64,000 nucleotides of DNA from Pseudomonas akapageensis (GCF_011355085.1 NZ_VXCP01000057.1:38874-102873); one strand, 5' to 3'; positions 35,670-46,025 are shown, counted from the first letter of the stretch. Made by a program: numbers and translations. Notes: generated by a model not told the origin, from the letters alone.

Positions 35670-36671
35670 TCAGCCCTCCGCCGTCGTAATTGTGCGCTGC
35701 GCAGAGGTCATGCGTGCCGCCAGTGCCGCACTCAGGTGACCCAGCAGCAACAGCCCCATGGCCAGGCCCAGGGGCCACCAGAACAGGTCGAGTTTGGGTT
35801 GATGGCTGAGGGTCTGGACCTGATGCGGGGTGAGTTGGTCGAGGCTGGCGTAGACCTGGTCGAGCTGGGCAAGGTCTTCGGCGCGGAAGGATTTTCCGCC
35901 CGTGGCCTCGGCGATTTGTTGCAGGGCCTGCAGGTTGACCCGCTCTTCGCCGCTGGCCGCAGGGTCGCCAATGCCTATGGTGTGGATCACGATACCCTTG
36001 GCCGCCGCCATCGATGCCGCATGTTCCGGGGTGATCGCGCTGGCGGTGTCGTTGCCGTCGGTGAGCAGGATCAGCACTTTGTTCTGCTCGTCGGCCTTGG
36101 CGAAGAGCTTGAGGGCCAGGCCGATGGCATCGCCAATGGCCGTGTTGGGCCCGGCCATGCCGATACCGGTTTCGTCGAGCAGCAACGATACGCTGGCATG
36201 GTCCAGGGTCAGCGGCGCTTGGGGGTAGGCGCCGCTGCCGAACACGATCAGGCCCAGGCGATCGTCCTTGCGCCGTTCGATAAAGCCGCGCACCACGTCC
36301 TTGACCGCGTCCAGGCGGTTGATGCGCTGGCCGGCGGCATTGGTGAAGTCTGTGGTTTCCATCGACTGGGAAATGTCGATGGCGAGCATCAGGTCGCGTA
36401 CCGGCTGCTGCTTCTCGATGGGCGGCTCGACCCGCACCGGGCGCGCCACGGCCAGGCACAGCAGTACCCAGACCAGCAGATTGAGCAGCAACTGCCAGCG
36501 GCTGAAGCTGATACCCGGCTTGCGCGGTTCCTGGCCTGTAGCGCGACTCATGGCGGCGAAAAAGGGCACGCGTACGGCGGGGCGTGCCTGCTGGTAGGCG
36601 GGCAGGTAGCGGTAACCGAACCAGGGCAACGGCAGCAGGAGCAGCAGCCAGGGGTAATCAAGCTGCCACAT
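35670..36671 (-). CDS. VWA-domain membrane protein (BatA-type)
   Basis: A 333-residue protein with N-terminal helix (LDYPWLLLLLPLPWFGYRYL), a VWA domain with MIDAS DxSxS in MLAIDISQSMETTDF and the conserved TDGND, plus a C-terminal helix near residue 310. It is paired with the second VWA/TPR protein. Start ATG 36671 lies within the end of the DUF4381 gene (14-bp overlap), supporting tight operon coupling. Confidence 0.88.
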   Translation of the reverse strand: MWQLDYPWLLLLLPLPWFGYRYLPAYQQARPAVRVPFFAAMSRATGQEPRKPGISFSRWQLLLNLLVWVLLCLAVARPVRVEPPIEKQQPVRDLMLAIDISQSMETTDFTNAAGQRINRLDAVKDVVRGFIERRKDDRLGLIVFGSGAYPQAPLTLDHASVSLLLDETGIGMAGPNTAIGDAIGLALKLFAKADEQNKVLILLTDGNDTASAITPEHAASMAAAKGIVIHTIGIGDPAASGEERVNLQALQQIAEATGGKSFRAEDLAQLDQVYASLDQLTPHQVQTLSHQPKLDLFWWPLGLAMGLLLLGHLSAALAARMTSAQRTITTAEG

Positions 36672-37158
36672 GATGCGTCTCCACCCAGCGTGTACAGAGG
36701 GTGAGCAGCTGTTGGCCCTGCTCGTTGGCTATCGCTTGCAGCCGCAGTTCCGGTGCGTAGGCCAGGTCGGCCAGTTGCGGGGCAAAATCCCGGGGCAGTG
36801 GCGCACGGCTGGTGCGTTCAAGGAACGCTTGCCAGTCGGCGCCGCCGAGATGGCCTACCGCCGGCGCGCCTGGCATCGAAAGGGCCACGCGTTTTAGCAA
36901 CTCGGGCAGTTGACGCAGTGCGCCAAGCTGCTGCGCAGGATCCCCAAGCGCAGTTCGCAACTGCGCCAGCTGTGCCAGCGCCTCACGGCGATAGCGGTTG
37001 CGCTGCCACTGCCAGTAGACGCGCGCAGCCCAGAGCAATCCAGCCAGCAACGCCAACGCCACCAACAGCCACCAGCCCCAGGTTTGCGGCATGTAGCTGA
37101 CCGCCGGTGGCAAGGCCAGCTCCTGCAGTTGATCGATGGTCGGGACCTTTTCGCTCAC
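36658..37158 (-). CDS. DUF4381 domain-containing membrane protein
   Basis: A 166-residue protein with one clear membrane helix (WGWWLLVALALLAGLLWAARV, residues ~27-47) and a cytoplasmic helical part. DUF4381 proteins are regular members of MoxR/DUF58/VWA clusters, of unknown mechanism. The start codon overlaps the stop of the DUF58 gene by 4 bp. Confidence 0.85.
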   Translation of the reverse strand: MSEKVPTIDQLQELALPPAVSYMPQTWGWWLLVALALLAGLLWAARVYWQWQRNRYRREALAQLAQLRTALGDPAQQLGALRQLPELLKRVALSMPGAPAVGHLGGADWQAFLERTSRAPLPRDFAPQLADLAYAPELRLQAIANEQGQQLLTLCTRWVETHHVAA

Positions 37159-38105
37159 CGCGCACTCCCCGAAAGCCTGCCCAGTTCATTGCGCACCTGA
37201 TCCAGCGCCGGCTCGCCGGTGTTGATCATCATCAGCGGCACCTGGCTGCTGCGCAGCAGGCTGGCGACATCCTTGAGCCGTCCGCTGAGGTAGTCGCCCA
37301 GCGGCTTGCGCACCTGGTGCCGATCGACTTCCAGTTCGACCTGCAACTGCCCCTGGGTGATCAGCAGGCGACCGCGCTCAGGCACCGCCAGGGCCAGCGG
37401 GTCATAGACCTGCAAGGCGATGACATCGTTGTGGGCCGACAACTGCCGCAGGAGTTGCGCCGTCCTGGCCGTGGTACCGGCAAAGTCACTGATCAGGCAG
37501 ATCAGATGGTCATGGGGCGCCAGCGCCAGGCATTTACGCAGGACCACATCCAGTTGTTCTTCATGTTCGGCGTCGGGGTTGTCGGCGGCCAGTGCCTGGT
37601 TCTGCCGGGTCAGCTTGACGCAGAAGGCTTCGATGCGCGAACGGCTGCGCAGCGGCGACAGGCTTTCGATCAGGGTGTCGTTGAACACCAGGCCGCCCAC
37701 CCGATCGCCGGCCTGAAACACCATCCAGGCCGCGAGGGCGCCAAGTTCGGCCGCGACCGCCGATTTGAAACTGCGGGTGGAACCGAAGAACATCGACATG
37801 CGCTGGTCGACCACGATCAGCGCCGGGCGATCGCGCTCCTCGGTGTAGCTGCGCACGAACGGCTTGCCCATGCGCAAGGACGCGCGCCAGTCCAGATGCC
37901 GCAAGTCGTCGCCAGGCTGGTAGCGGCGCAGCTCTTCGAAGTTCAGGCCACGGCCGCGCAGGCGCGAGGTGTGGGCGCCGGCAAGAATGCTCGAACGCGG
38001 CTGGCGGGCGAGAAAGCTCAAGCCGCGCACCTTGAATTCCAGGGCCATCAACTGCTTGACCGATACATAGACGAAGCCGTCGGCCTCACGCTGCTGCGTT
38101 TGCAT
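37155..38105 (-). CDS. DUF58 domain-containing protein
   Basis: A 316-residue cytoplasmic protein with the DUF58 core: GRGLNFEELRRYQPGDDLRHLDW (core RRYQPGDDLRHLDW), followed by RSYTEERDRPALIVVDQRMSMFFG, a degenerate VWA-like fold. These proteins accompany MoxR AAA+ ATPases. The ATG at 38105 begins MQTQQREADG; the longer upstream frame overlaps the MoxR gene and is not used. It starts 13 bp after the MoxR stop. Confidence 0.88.
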   Translation of the reverse strand: MQTQQREADGFVYVSVKQLMALEFKVRGLSFLARQPRSSILAGAHTSRLRGRGLNFEELRRYQPGDDLRHLDWRASLRMGKPFVRSYTEERDRPALIVVDQRMSMFFGSTRSFKSAVAAELGALAAWMVFQAGDRVGGLVFNDTLIESLSPLRSRSRIEAFCVKLTRQNQALAADNPDAEHEEQLDVVLRKCLALAPHDHLICLISDFAGTTARTAQLLRQLSAHNDVIALQVYDPLALAVPERGRLLITQGQLQVELEVDRHQVRKPLGDYLSGRLKDVASLLRSSQVPLMMINTGEPALDQVRNELGRLSGSAR

Positions 38106-38118
38106 GGGGGCGTGCTCC

Positions 38119-39099
38119 TCAGGCTGGAATGGCCACCTTGTCGAGCAAGCGATCGAGCACCTGATCGGCACTGACGCCGTCGGCCATCGCGTCATAACTG
38201 AGCTTGAGGCGATGACGCAGGACCGGGTGCACGACGGCGCGCACATTGTCCGGCGAGACGAAATCCGCCCCGGCCAGCCAGGCGTGGGCGCGGGCGGCGC
38301 GGTCCAGGCCGATGCCGCCACGGGGGCTGGCGCCGATGCTGATCCAGCGGGCCAGGTCCGGGTCGTAGTCGGCCGGGTGGCGGGTGGCACTGATCAGGTC
38401 GATCAGGTACTGATCGATGGCCGGCGAGACATGGATGGCGCTGACCTCCTGGCGTGCAGCAAAAATCACGTTTTGCGCCAGGGTATAGGGGGGCGAGGGT
38501 GGCTCGCTGCTGCTGACCGCTTGTTCTTCGAGACGCAACAGGCGCAGTACCTGGCACTCGTCGGCCGGCAATGGATAGTCGAGCAGCACCTTCATCAGGA
38601 AGCGGTCCATCTGCGCTTCGGGCAAGGGGTAGGTGCCTTCCTGTTCGATCGGGTTCTGGGTGGCCAGTACGATAAACAGCTTGGGCATCTTGTGGCTGGT
38701 GCCGGCGACCGTGATCTGCCGCTCTTCCATGGCCTCGAGCAGGGCCGCCTGGACCTTGGCCGGGGCCCGGTTGATCTCGTCCGCCAGGATCAGGTTGCCG
38801 AACAACGGCCCCGGCTGGAAACGAATGACGTTTTGCCCGTCGGCCTGGTGCAGTACCTCGGCACCGGTGATGTCGGAGGGCAGCAGGTCCGGGGTGAACT
38901 GGATGCGGCTCATCTGCGCATCCAGGTGCTTGGCCAGGGCCTTGACCGTGCGGGTCTTGGCAAGCCCCGGGAGACTTTCCAGCAGCAGGTGACCGTTGGC
39001 CAGGAGCCCCAGCATGATCTGCCCGATCACGGCCTCCTGGCCCAGTACGGCTTCGGCAATGCTGGCTTGCAAGGCATTGATATCGTCACGGGTACTCAT
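38119..39099 (-). CDS. MoxR-family AAA+ ATPase
   Basis: A 326-residue ATPase with Walker A-like GLAKT in LLESLPGLAKTRTVKAL, Walker B LILADEINRAPAKVQAALLEAM (core LADEINRAP), sensor 1 VLATQNPIEQEGTYPLPEAQ and a C-terminal lid. MoxR proteins act as chaperones that activate partners containing VWA or similar domains. The ATG 39099 is chosen for AAGGA ~9 bp upstream. First gene of the Bat block, 63 bp after the DUF1254 gene. Confidence 0.92.
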   Translation of the reverse strand: MSTRDDINALQASIAEAVLGQEAVIGQIMLGLLANGHLLLESLPGLAKTRTVKALAKHLDAQMSRIQFTPDLLPSDITGAEVLHQADGQNVIRFQPGPLFGNLILADEINRAPAKVQAALLEAMEERQITVAGTSHKMPKLFIVLATQNPIEQEGTYPLPEAQMDRFLMKVLLDYPLPADECQVLRLLRLEEQAVSSSEPPSPPYTLAQNVIFAARQEVSAIHVSPAIDQYLIDLISATRHPADYDPDLARWISIGASPRGGIGLDRAARAHAWLAGADFVSPDNVRAVVHPVLRHRLKLSYDAMADGVSADQVLDRLLDKVAIPA

Positions 39100-39162
39100 A
39101 AACAGCAAATCCTTGAGGCAAGAATCCATCGTCGGGGTCATTGTCCGGGTCTTCGTCCGGTC

Positions 39163-40563
39163 TTACAGCGCCACGGGCGTCAGCATCGGCATCTGCCATT
39201 GCCCCTTGATGACTTCCGGGCCAGGCAGGTACATGCGCAAAACGCCATAGAATGGCCCATTGGGTGTGGGTAGCCAATTACCCTCTTTGCTCTTTCCGGG
39301 TGATTTGTAGCTCAAATAAAGGGTGATTCCGCCATCGGCGTCGGTCTTGAGGTTGTCGAGCATGTGCGAGTTGATCAGGTAGCGGTTGATCGGGTTGTCG
39401 ACCAGCAGCTTGCTCTTGCCGTCATACATCGTCAGCGACCAGAACGCCTTGGCCGGCGGCAACTGGCCCTTGCTGAAATGCAGCACGTAGCCTTGCTTGG
39501 CACCGTTGAGCGGCTTGCCGGTCTTGTCGACGAAATACCCCATATAGGCGGCTTCTTCGGCGGAGTTGCCGAAGATCCCCAGGTTGGCGCCGGCATAGCG
39601 GTACAGGTAATTGTTCTGCAGGTGCTCGCGCGTGCCGAACAGATCACCGCTGGTGACCTGGTGGGTTTCGACCTTTGCCTTCTTGAACTCGGCGAACTCG
39701 GCCTTGCCATCGGCAATGCCGGCTTCCAGCGCCTTGATTTGCACCGAGGTCAGGGCTTTATCATCGAAGGGCAGGCCAGGGACGATGCCTATTTTTTCGA
39801 AACGTTGGTGCAGTTCACTTTCGCTGGCATCAGGTGCGGCGAACGCCAGCATGAAATTGAGAAAACGAAACAGGGTCGGGCTGTCGCTCATGGCCGGTTG
39901 CGGTCTGGGCCAGGTCACGGCAGGTGCGGCGGCAGCGGCCGGTTGCCCGAGAAACCCGCTGAGTGGCTGCACTTTGTAGCCTTGCTGGATTTCCTGGACC
40001 TTGGCAAGGTCCAGCTCATTGAACAGCTGCGTGCGGTACAGCCCATAGACGATGTTGCTTTCGCTGCGGATCACCTTGTCGATCCCGGCCGGTGCCTCGC
40101 CTTTCCAGTCGGGGCCGGCGATCAGGAAATGGCCGCCCTTGTTACCGGTCGTGCGGGTGCCAAGGTAGGCGAAGTTCTGCGTATAGAGGTCGATCAGCTG
40201 CGTGGAGTAATAGCGCTGCGCCTCGATCGCCGGCAAGGTCAGCACCTGGGGCTCGGCGCGCAGGTCCAGCCAGGCGAACGAGTAGGGCGTGTCCGAATTG
40301 GGCGTGATGAAGGCGGTGTCCTGCGGGCTGAACACCTTGGCGTTGTTGCCGATCTGGTTGAAGGGTGCCTTGTAGGCCGGGCTGTCCTTGTCGACTGCCT
40401 GGGCGTACAGGGTCTTGTACATTTCCACCACCGGATAGCCGTACAGGTACGCCTCTTTGGCGATGGCCTGGGCCTCGGTCGGTGAAACAGTGAACTGGGC
40501 CCAGGCATTGCTCGCGAGCAGCAGTGAAAATGCCCCCGCAAGCCGATAGGCATGTCTGATCAT
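39163..40563 (-). CDS. DUF1254/DUF1214 domain-containing secreted protein
   Basis: A 466-residue protein with a signal peptide (AGAFSLLLASNAWA). The N-terminal DUF1254 domain shows KEAYLYGYPVVEMYKTLYAQ and TPNSDTPYSFAWLDLRAEP, and the C-terminal DUF1214 domain shows FWSLTMYDGKSKLLVDNPINRY and LYLSYKSPGKSKEGNWLPTP. Function unknown; such proteins are predicted periplasmic. The ATG 40563 is supported by AGGGAAG upstream. It is upstream of and codirectional with the MoxR/Bat genes. Confidence 0.88.
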   Translation of the reverse strand: MIRHAYRLAGAFSLLLASNAWAQFTVSPTEAQAIAKEAYLYGYPVVEMYKTLYAQAVDKDSPAYKAPFNQIGNNAKVFSPQDTAFITPNSDTPYSFAWLDLRAEPQVLTLPAIEAQRYYSTQLIDLYTQNFAYLGTRTTGNKGGHFLIAGPDWKGEAPAGIDKVIRSESNIVYGLYRTQLFNELDLAKVQEIQQGYKVQPLSGFLGQPAAAAAPAVTWPRPQPAMSDSPTLFRFLNFMLAFAAPDASESELHQRFEKIGIVPGLPFDDKALTSVQIKALEAGIADGKAEFAEFKKAKVETHQVTSGDLFGTREHLQNNYLYRYAGANLGIFGNSAEEAAYMGYFVDKTGKPLNGAKQGYVLHFSKGQLPPAKAFWSLTMYDGKSKLLVDNPINRYLINSHMLDNLKTDADGGITLYLSYKSPGKSKEGNWLPTPNGPFYGVLRMYLPGPEVIKGQWQMPMLTPVAL

Positions 40564-40619
40564 GTCGTTCTTCCCTGGCCGCTTCCTTGCGTGCTGCAAA
40601 ACCATCATCCGTGCTGTCA

Positions 40620-41030
40620 TCACTGGTAGTGGATGACGATTCCTTTCAGTTTGCGGCCCTGGATGGTCTGGATATCCCGGTCCCACAACGGACCACTGAC
40701 ATAGGCAGCCACCGGCTGGATCTGGTCATAGACCACCACCACGGCATCGCCACCCATGGCCGCGGCTTCCGTACGCAATTTCTGTTCGATTTCGGTGACC
40801 GGCGGTGGCGGTTCGACGCTGCTGTCCAGGACCACTTCGCCCAGGCGGATATGGGCGCGGGTGGGTTCGGTGCGCAGGACCTGCACAGTCTCGGGCAGGG
40901 TCGGGGCGAAGTGGGCAACACCGACATATTCGGTGCTTTGCGCATTGATGCTCGCACAACCGCCCAGTGTTAGAAGGGCAGCGCAGAGCGCCAGCGCTTG
41001 TAGGAAAGGCAAACCTTGGCCAGTGGACAT
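40620..41030 (-). CDS. Putative lipoprotein of unknown function
   Basis: A 136-residue protein with a lipoprotein signal ending LTLGGCAS (lipobox Cys at about residue 25). The mature part contains IEQKLRTEAAAMGGDAVVVVYDQ, a pattern seen in small envelope lipoproteins of several families, but I cannot name one with confidence. ATG 41030 has AGGAG ~5 bp upstream. It lies 56 bp before the DUF1254 gene on the same strand. Confidence 0.75.
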   Translation of the reverse strand: MSTGQGLPFLQALALCAALLTLGGCASINAQSTEYVGVAHFAPTLPETVQVLRTEPTRAHIRLGEVVLDSSVEPPPPVTEIEQKLRTEAAAMGGDAVVVVYDQIQPVAAYVSGPLWDRDIQTIQGRKLKGIVIHYQ

Positions 41031-41269
41031 ACCCGACTCCTGTGTAAGGCTGTTATGTATGACCTTGCAGGTCAAAGGAAACACGTCCTTGAGAAAACTA
41101 GCACACGAGTACGGAAGTGCCAGTTTTCTGCGATGGTTTCAATGACTTATGCCATCGGTGAAAAATCGTCCAGCGTAGTCAAGACTTCCGCGGGTAATAC
41201 AAGAGTACTGCCAGGCACAGATGGCTCCGGTTTCTGATGTGGTTTTTACCCGTCACCGGAAGACCTGTA

Positions 41270-44200
41270 ATGCACACATCGATATCCCCCTTCGGCCAGC
41301 TCGCCCTCGGTGCCTCCCTGCGTGGAAAGCTGAGCGAGCAATTCGCCGAACACCCAACATTGTTGTCAGTTGCACAGTGGATGATCGTCGATCAATGGCA
41401 AGCACGCCGGATCGCCGATCATCTGGACCCGGTGGCATTGACGCTCATGCGGCGCCTGCCGTCCGGCCAGGGGTATGGTCTCAGTGCTCTGGAGCTGGTG
41501 CTGGTCGAGCGCTACTGCCAGGGTTCGACCATCAACCTCACCCCGGGCCAGGATTTCCTTACGCTCGAGCCAGGTGCCGAACATCCCCGGGCAGAGGCAG
41601 TTGACCTGCATGCGTTGGAGCGCTTGTTAAACGAATGTGGCCCCTTTCTGATCGACGAGTACAAGCAACAGCTGACCCGCTTCTGGATTGCCGAGCCACG
41701 CCAGGATGAAAGCCGCTGGCAATGGTTGGCCGGTCACTTGCGCAGTCAGTTGCATTCGGCGGTGGAACTGGAGCGTGAAGCAGACTTGCTCGATACGCGG
41801 GAGGCGGCGACCGCGAAACTCGTCGCCTTGCATCCCGACTGGACAGATCGCACGCAGGGCAATCTGGCCGAGACACAGGTGTTTTTGTTGAACCTGGATG
41901 TCCTTGTCGATCAGCAGCTTGACCCTGAGCTGGCCAGTGCTCTGGTCATCGAGCGGCATCTGCCGGAACCGCAACGCGATGTTCGGCTGGTTTTCACCCT
42001 GGCCGGCGGTGTGTGCCGCATCGATTCGCGCCTCGCACTCGCCCAGGTGCTGTCACAGAACTGGTCCCTAGGGGAGTCCGGCCCGGTCTTCGCGTTGAAC
42101 CTGTATCAGCCATCGGGTTCGGTGTTCGAAGCACAAGCGCGCCTGGTGCTGGCGCAACAGTTACGACTGATCGATGTGGTCGCGGCTACCGCAGTGTCGG
42201 CCAACGCGCCGATCTATCTGATTGCCGCCATTGATGAAGCGACGTCGATGTTCAATATCTTTTCGGTAGCCGAGCGGCAGAAACTCATCGACCTGCACGC
42301 CGTTCTACCGCGCTGGCTGCGTGACGCCAGTGCTGCAGATAGCTGGGCGTACGCTGATGGCTTGCTCAATCTGGCCATTGCAAAGTCCCAGGATAACGGC
42401 GCGTCATTCCTGGATGGCATCTTGCCGATCCTGGACCATGCCTCGCAAAAATTGCAGGCTGCCATGCTGGCCGATCACCCCCAATGGCAACCTTTCGATG
42501 TTGCCGAAATTCGTATCGTCAATCACAAGGTCACATCTGCCGCCGTGGCCACCGGTGGCACCTTCGTACCTCAGGGAGAGATCGAAGATGTGGTTTTCAC
42601 CCTGCCGCAACTGGCCCTCGAGAACCTGACTGCACTGCATGCCGGGAGCGTCACCCTGAGCCGGATCAGTGGGCAGTCGTTGCCCGACTGGTTGACGTTT
42701 GACTATGTGAAATCCTTGATCACCCGGCTCGATATCGGACAGACCTACCCCGATATGCTCAGCCAGCTTCTGCTCGAGGACCCGGAACAGAGCAAGGCCC
42801 GGGAAGCGTTGTTTGTCCGGCAACTGCGCCTGCAGTTGCCGCTGCTGGCCCAGGAGCAGCGTCTCCAGGATCTTGCAGGCTTTACCGACGCCGGGGTAGG
42901 GCTGGTTGCAGCGGCGCTTCGGGAGCCCGGGCAAAGACAGGTCAATGGCCATGTCGTGGTTTTCAGACCACTGGCGTTCATTCGCAAGCCCGGTGCCCCG
43001 GCGGATGTCGCACTCAATGCGTTTCTGATCGAACCGCAGGATACGACCACAGGTCCTTGCATGCTTTATCGACCGCTACACCGGCAATCGCTGCTGGAAT
43101 TCACCTCGCGCCAGGCACTGTTCGAGGAAATCAGTGAAGCCGGGGAGTTGCAAACTGATGTGCTCGGTCGGCTCGATGAGCAAGTGCGCGCGGTGTATGA
43201 CCGGGGCGGTTTTCTGCAGCCCCATATCGTTCGTTTCGGCCTGGGCCTGGATTTTTCCCCGATCGAGATTCCCGCCCCGGTGAGGCTGGGCGATACCATC
43301 GTGCCTGGTGATCCTGCGCACGCCATTTATCGGGCAAGTGCACGGGAACTGATCGAGCGGGCCAGGGCCCAGTCGGTTTCCAATAGCGAAAGCCGCTGGA
43401 TCGGCTACACGGAGCTGGGCTGGCTAATGCTCAATTGCTGGCTGCCCCTGTTCAATGGCGTGGTGGCTACCGCGGGCTGGATGCTGCAGATTTTCGAGGC
43501 GTTGCAAAGCGAGCTCAAGCAGGGACAGGGGGAGCAGCGGGATAGTGTGAGTGATCTGCTCGGTATCATCTTCAACCTGGTGCTGATCATTTTTGTCTCC
43601 ACTGCCAAGGCCAGCAAGTTGCAGGTCAAGCCTTTGCCGGCCAGGCCGCACCCTGAGAGCGAGTCTGCCAGGGTGACCACGCAAGTTTTGGACAAGCCGA
43701 CAACATCGCCCATTGGGCAGGCGCTGGACGCCCTCGATTTCGCGTGGGCCAATCCCCTGCAGCGGCTGACGCCAGCGCAACGCAGCCTGCTGGCGCGCTA
43801 CAAGGTCGAAAAAGCTGTGGCCACCCTGGGCCAACCTGTGCCCCACGGGCAGTGGCAAGGGCTCTACCTGCATGAGCAACAGTGGTGGGCGGTGGTCGAT
43901 GACGCGGTCTACCGTGTCTTGCTCAATGAAGATCAGGCGCGGATCCTGGATATCGACCGCCCCCAGGAACCTGGCCCCTGGATCGTGCGTGGCGCCTCCG
44001 GCAGCTGGCAACTGGACCTGACGCTCAAGCTGCGGGGTGGCATGCCGTTGCAGCGTCGTATCCAAGCGTTGCGCGATGCGAACCGGGAGCGTATCGAGGC
44101 GCTGGAAACAGCACTGGCAGACTACGCGCCGGAGCGCAATCGACTGGGTGAGAAGCTCCTGCGGGATCTGTTGCAGCTGTCGGAAAAAATCGACAGGGTC

Positions 44201-45877
44201 ACACTCGAAGAGCTGCAAGCATGCGCCAATGAGCTGAGGACGCACTACACAGGCCTGACCCAGGCCCAGGAACAATACCGGGCCCTGAACCAGCTCAAGG
44301 CCCAGACCAGCTACAGGAAATTCCATGTTCAATACCTGGAGGAGCGCGCAAGTACCCAATGCCAATTGATCAAGGTCATGCGTTTTGAATACCTGGACCA
44401 CAAGAAGCGGATGCTGGCGATCAGCGCTCCCGAAGGGGTCAGTCGCCTTCGTCAACTGGTCAATGCCCCGGACTCTGTCGAATACCGTCAACTGAGGGCC
44501 GCGATTGAACAGGGCATCAAGCCTGTCGAAGAAATGATCGCTGTCTATGAGTCGATACTCGCGCTCAAGCAGGAGTTGCAAAGTTCGCCCCTGGGCGTCA
44601 CCTACCTGGCCTCGATTGAAACCGACTTGCACGATGAGCCTTCGCTGAAATCCTGGCAGGCCATTCAGATCCATCAGTTGGGCGCGTTGCTGGTCGATTA
44701 CGTCGAGGACAGGGGGGCAGTGCTGGTGCGCGGCATTGTCGAACCCTCGGCCCTGGGCCTGCATATGCAGGCCGAACTGGACGGCGAGGCGGTGTTCAGC
44801 GATCAGGAACGCGTGGAGATCCTCGACAGCTGCGTCAGCAAGTATGCGGCGACCCAGGAAACACTGGAGAACTACAAGTCCCAGGTCAAGGGACGGGAGG
44901 GGGCCAGGCTACTCGAACGTTTCCGCGAGGTCGTCACGACCGTGCATGACACCGCTCAGGCCGAACTCGCGGACCTGCTTCGAGCGTTGCCGCAGCAAGC
45001 GCCTGAGCCCGCTCCCTCGGTCAGCCGCGCACAACGCGTGATCAAGACGCGTAATCGCGGCGTGGTGCTGGGTCGAACACGGCAGAGAACAGCCGGAACG
45101 GCCCAGGATGCGGTGGTGGTGATAGATCCGATCGACGGAACGGAGCTGGCCAGTTTCGAAAAGAAGCCCGACGAGCAGATCTGGGACCAGGTCCAGGGCC
45201 CGTCCGGCGCCCGGACCGCTACCTCCGGGGCCAGCCTCGCGACGCTGCTGTCACGCGCAGCACCGTTGCTCAGCGAAGCCGATCGCCAGGTGGAGCGAGC
45301 CCAGCGCCAGGCGCGCACCGCGAATATTCCCATCGAGATGGAAGAAATCCTTGCCCGCCAGGCCGAGCCATTGGACGATCTGGTGCAACAGATCGAGCAG
45401 ACGCTGACCCTCACCAATGACACTGATCGGGCGCTGGGGCAGGGTGATGCCGCGCTTCAGGCCAAGGCCCTGAGCGACAAGGCCGATCTGATGAGGAGTG
45501 AAGGCCGACGCCTGCGTATTGAAATCATCAAGGCGCGTCCACCGACTGCCAGCCGGGTGGCTTATCTGAAGCAGCAGGGTGAGGCGCAAATCGCCAGGGT
45601 CGGGGAGCGCAAGGCCACCGCCCGCAGGAAAGGCAGGCCTCAGGATTATCTGCAGGAGTACGTGATCCAGGACAAGAGCGGAAATCCGTTGTGGTATGCG
45701 CACTTTCACTATGCCAGTCTCGATGCGCCGGCCAGCCAATTCACCGCAGCGCATCTGAAAACCGTGGAGCAACGGTTTGACGGTGGCCAGACAACCCCGT
45801 TGCGTGACAACCGGTCGGTGATTCAGGTTTATCGCAGTCAGATCGACAAGGGGCTGGCCCAGGAGCTTTTCTTCTGA
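41270..45877 (+). CDS. Very large toxin-like protein (possible dermonecrotic-toxin-like/DUF6543 relative)
   Basis: A 1535-residue protein with no classical signal peptide. About residues 718-780 hold two hydrophobic segments (WLMLNCWLPLFNGVVATAGW and LLGIIFNLVLIIFVSTA) inside an otherwise soluble chain. Residues ~920-1290 are rich in long charged helices, and the C-terminus contains RPQDYLQEYVIQDKSGNPLW then YAHFHYASLDAPASQFTAAH, which I associate with large Pseudomonas toxin-like proteins. A central hydrophobic pair in a ~170-kDa protein fits a translocated toxin. No immunity gene, secretion apparatus or VgrG is adjacent. ATG 41270 (GGAAG upstream) is preferred to 41237. The naming is tentative. 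Confidence 0.6.
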   Translation: MHTSISPFGQLALGASLRGKLSEQFAEHPTLLSVAQWMIVDQWQARRIADHLDPVALTLMRRLPSGQGYGLSALELVLVERYCQGSTINLTPGQDFLTLEPGAEHPRAEAVDLHALERLLNECGPFLIDEYKQQLTRFWIAEPRQDESRWQWLAGHLRSQLHSAVELEREADLLDTREAATAKLVALHPDWTDRTQGNLAETQVFLLNLDVLVDQQLDPELASALVIERHLPEPQRDVRLVFTLAGGVCRIDSRLALAQVLSQNWSLGESGPVFALNLYQPSGSVFEAQARLVLAQQLRLIDVVAATAVSANAPIYLIAAIDEATSMFNIFSVAERQKLIDLHAVLPRWLRDASAADSWAYADGLLNLAIAKSQDNGASFLDGILPILDHASQKLQAAMLADHPQWQPFDVAEIRIVNHKVTSAAVATGGTFVPQGEIEDVVFTLPQLALENLTALHAGSVTLSRISGQSLPDWLTFDYVKSLITRLDIGQTYPDMLSQLLLEDPEQSKAREALFVRQLRLQLPLLAQEQRLQDLAGFTDAGVGLVAAALREPGQRQVNGHVVVFRPLAFIRKPGAPADVALNAFLIEPQDTTTGPCMLYRPLHRQSLLEFTSRQALFEEISEAGELQTDVLGRLDEQVRAVYDRGGFLQPHIVRFGLGLDFSPIEIPAPVRLGDTIVPGDPAHAIYRASARELIERARAQSVSNSESRWIGYTELGWLMLNCWLPLFNGVVATAGWMLQIFEALQSELKQGQGEQRDSVSDLLGIIFNLVLIIFVSTAKASKLQVKPLPARPHPESESARVTTQVLDKPTTSPIGQALDALDFAWANPLQRLTPAQRSLLARYKVEKAVATLGQPVPHGQWQGLYLHEQQWWAVVDDAVYRVLLNEDQARILDIDRPQEPGPWIVRGASGSWQLDLTLKLRGGMPLQRRIQALRDANRERIEALETALADYAPERNRLGEKLLRDLLQLSEKIDRVTLEELQACANELRTHYTGLTQAQEQYRALNQLKAQTSYRKFHVQYLEERASTQCQLIKVMRFEYLDHKKRMLAISAPEGVSRLRQLVNAPDSVEYRQLRAAIEQGIKPVEEMIAVYESILALKQELQSSPLGVTYLASIETDLHDEPSLKSWQAIQIHQLGALLVDYVEDRGAVLVRGIVEPSALGLHMQAELDGEAVFSDQERVEILDSCVSKYAATQETLENYKSQVKGREGARLLERFREVVTTVHDTAQAELADLLRALPQQAPEPAPSVSRAQRVIKTRNRGVVLGRTRQRTAGTAQDAVVVIDPIDGTELASFEKKPDEQIWDQVQGPSGARTATSGASLATLLSRAAPLLSEADRQVERAQRQARTANIPIEMEEILARQAEPLDDLVQQIEQTLTLTNDTDRALGQGDAALQAKALSDKADLMRSEGRRLRIEIIKARPPTASRVAYLKQQGEAQIARVGERKATARRKGRPQDYLQEYVIQDKSGNPLWYAHFHYASLDAPASQFTAAHLKTVEQRFDGGQTTPLRDNRSVIQVYRSQIDKGLAQELFF

Positions 45878-46025
45878 CTGAATCAGGTGCAGTTGATCGG
45901 ATCCTCACGACGATCCTGTTGGGGCTGTTAAGATACGTGCAATTTAATGTTCTTATGAATCAGTGAATTGCGAGCGCGAAGCGGTCGCAGGTACCCGCAA
46001 TTTTCATCCCAAACAGGATTCAGGT

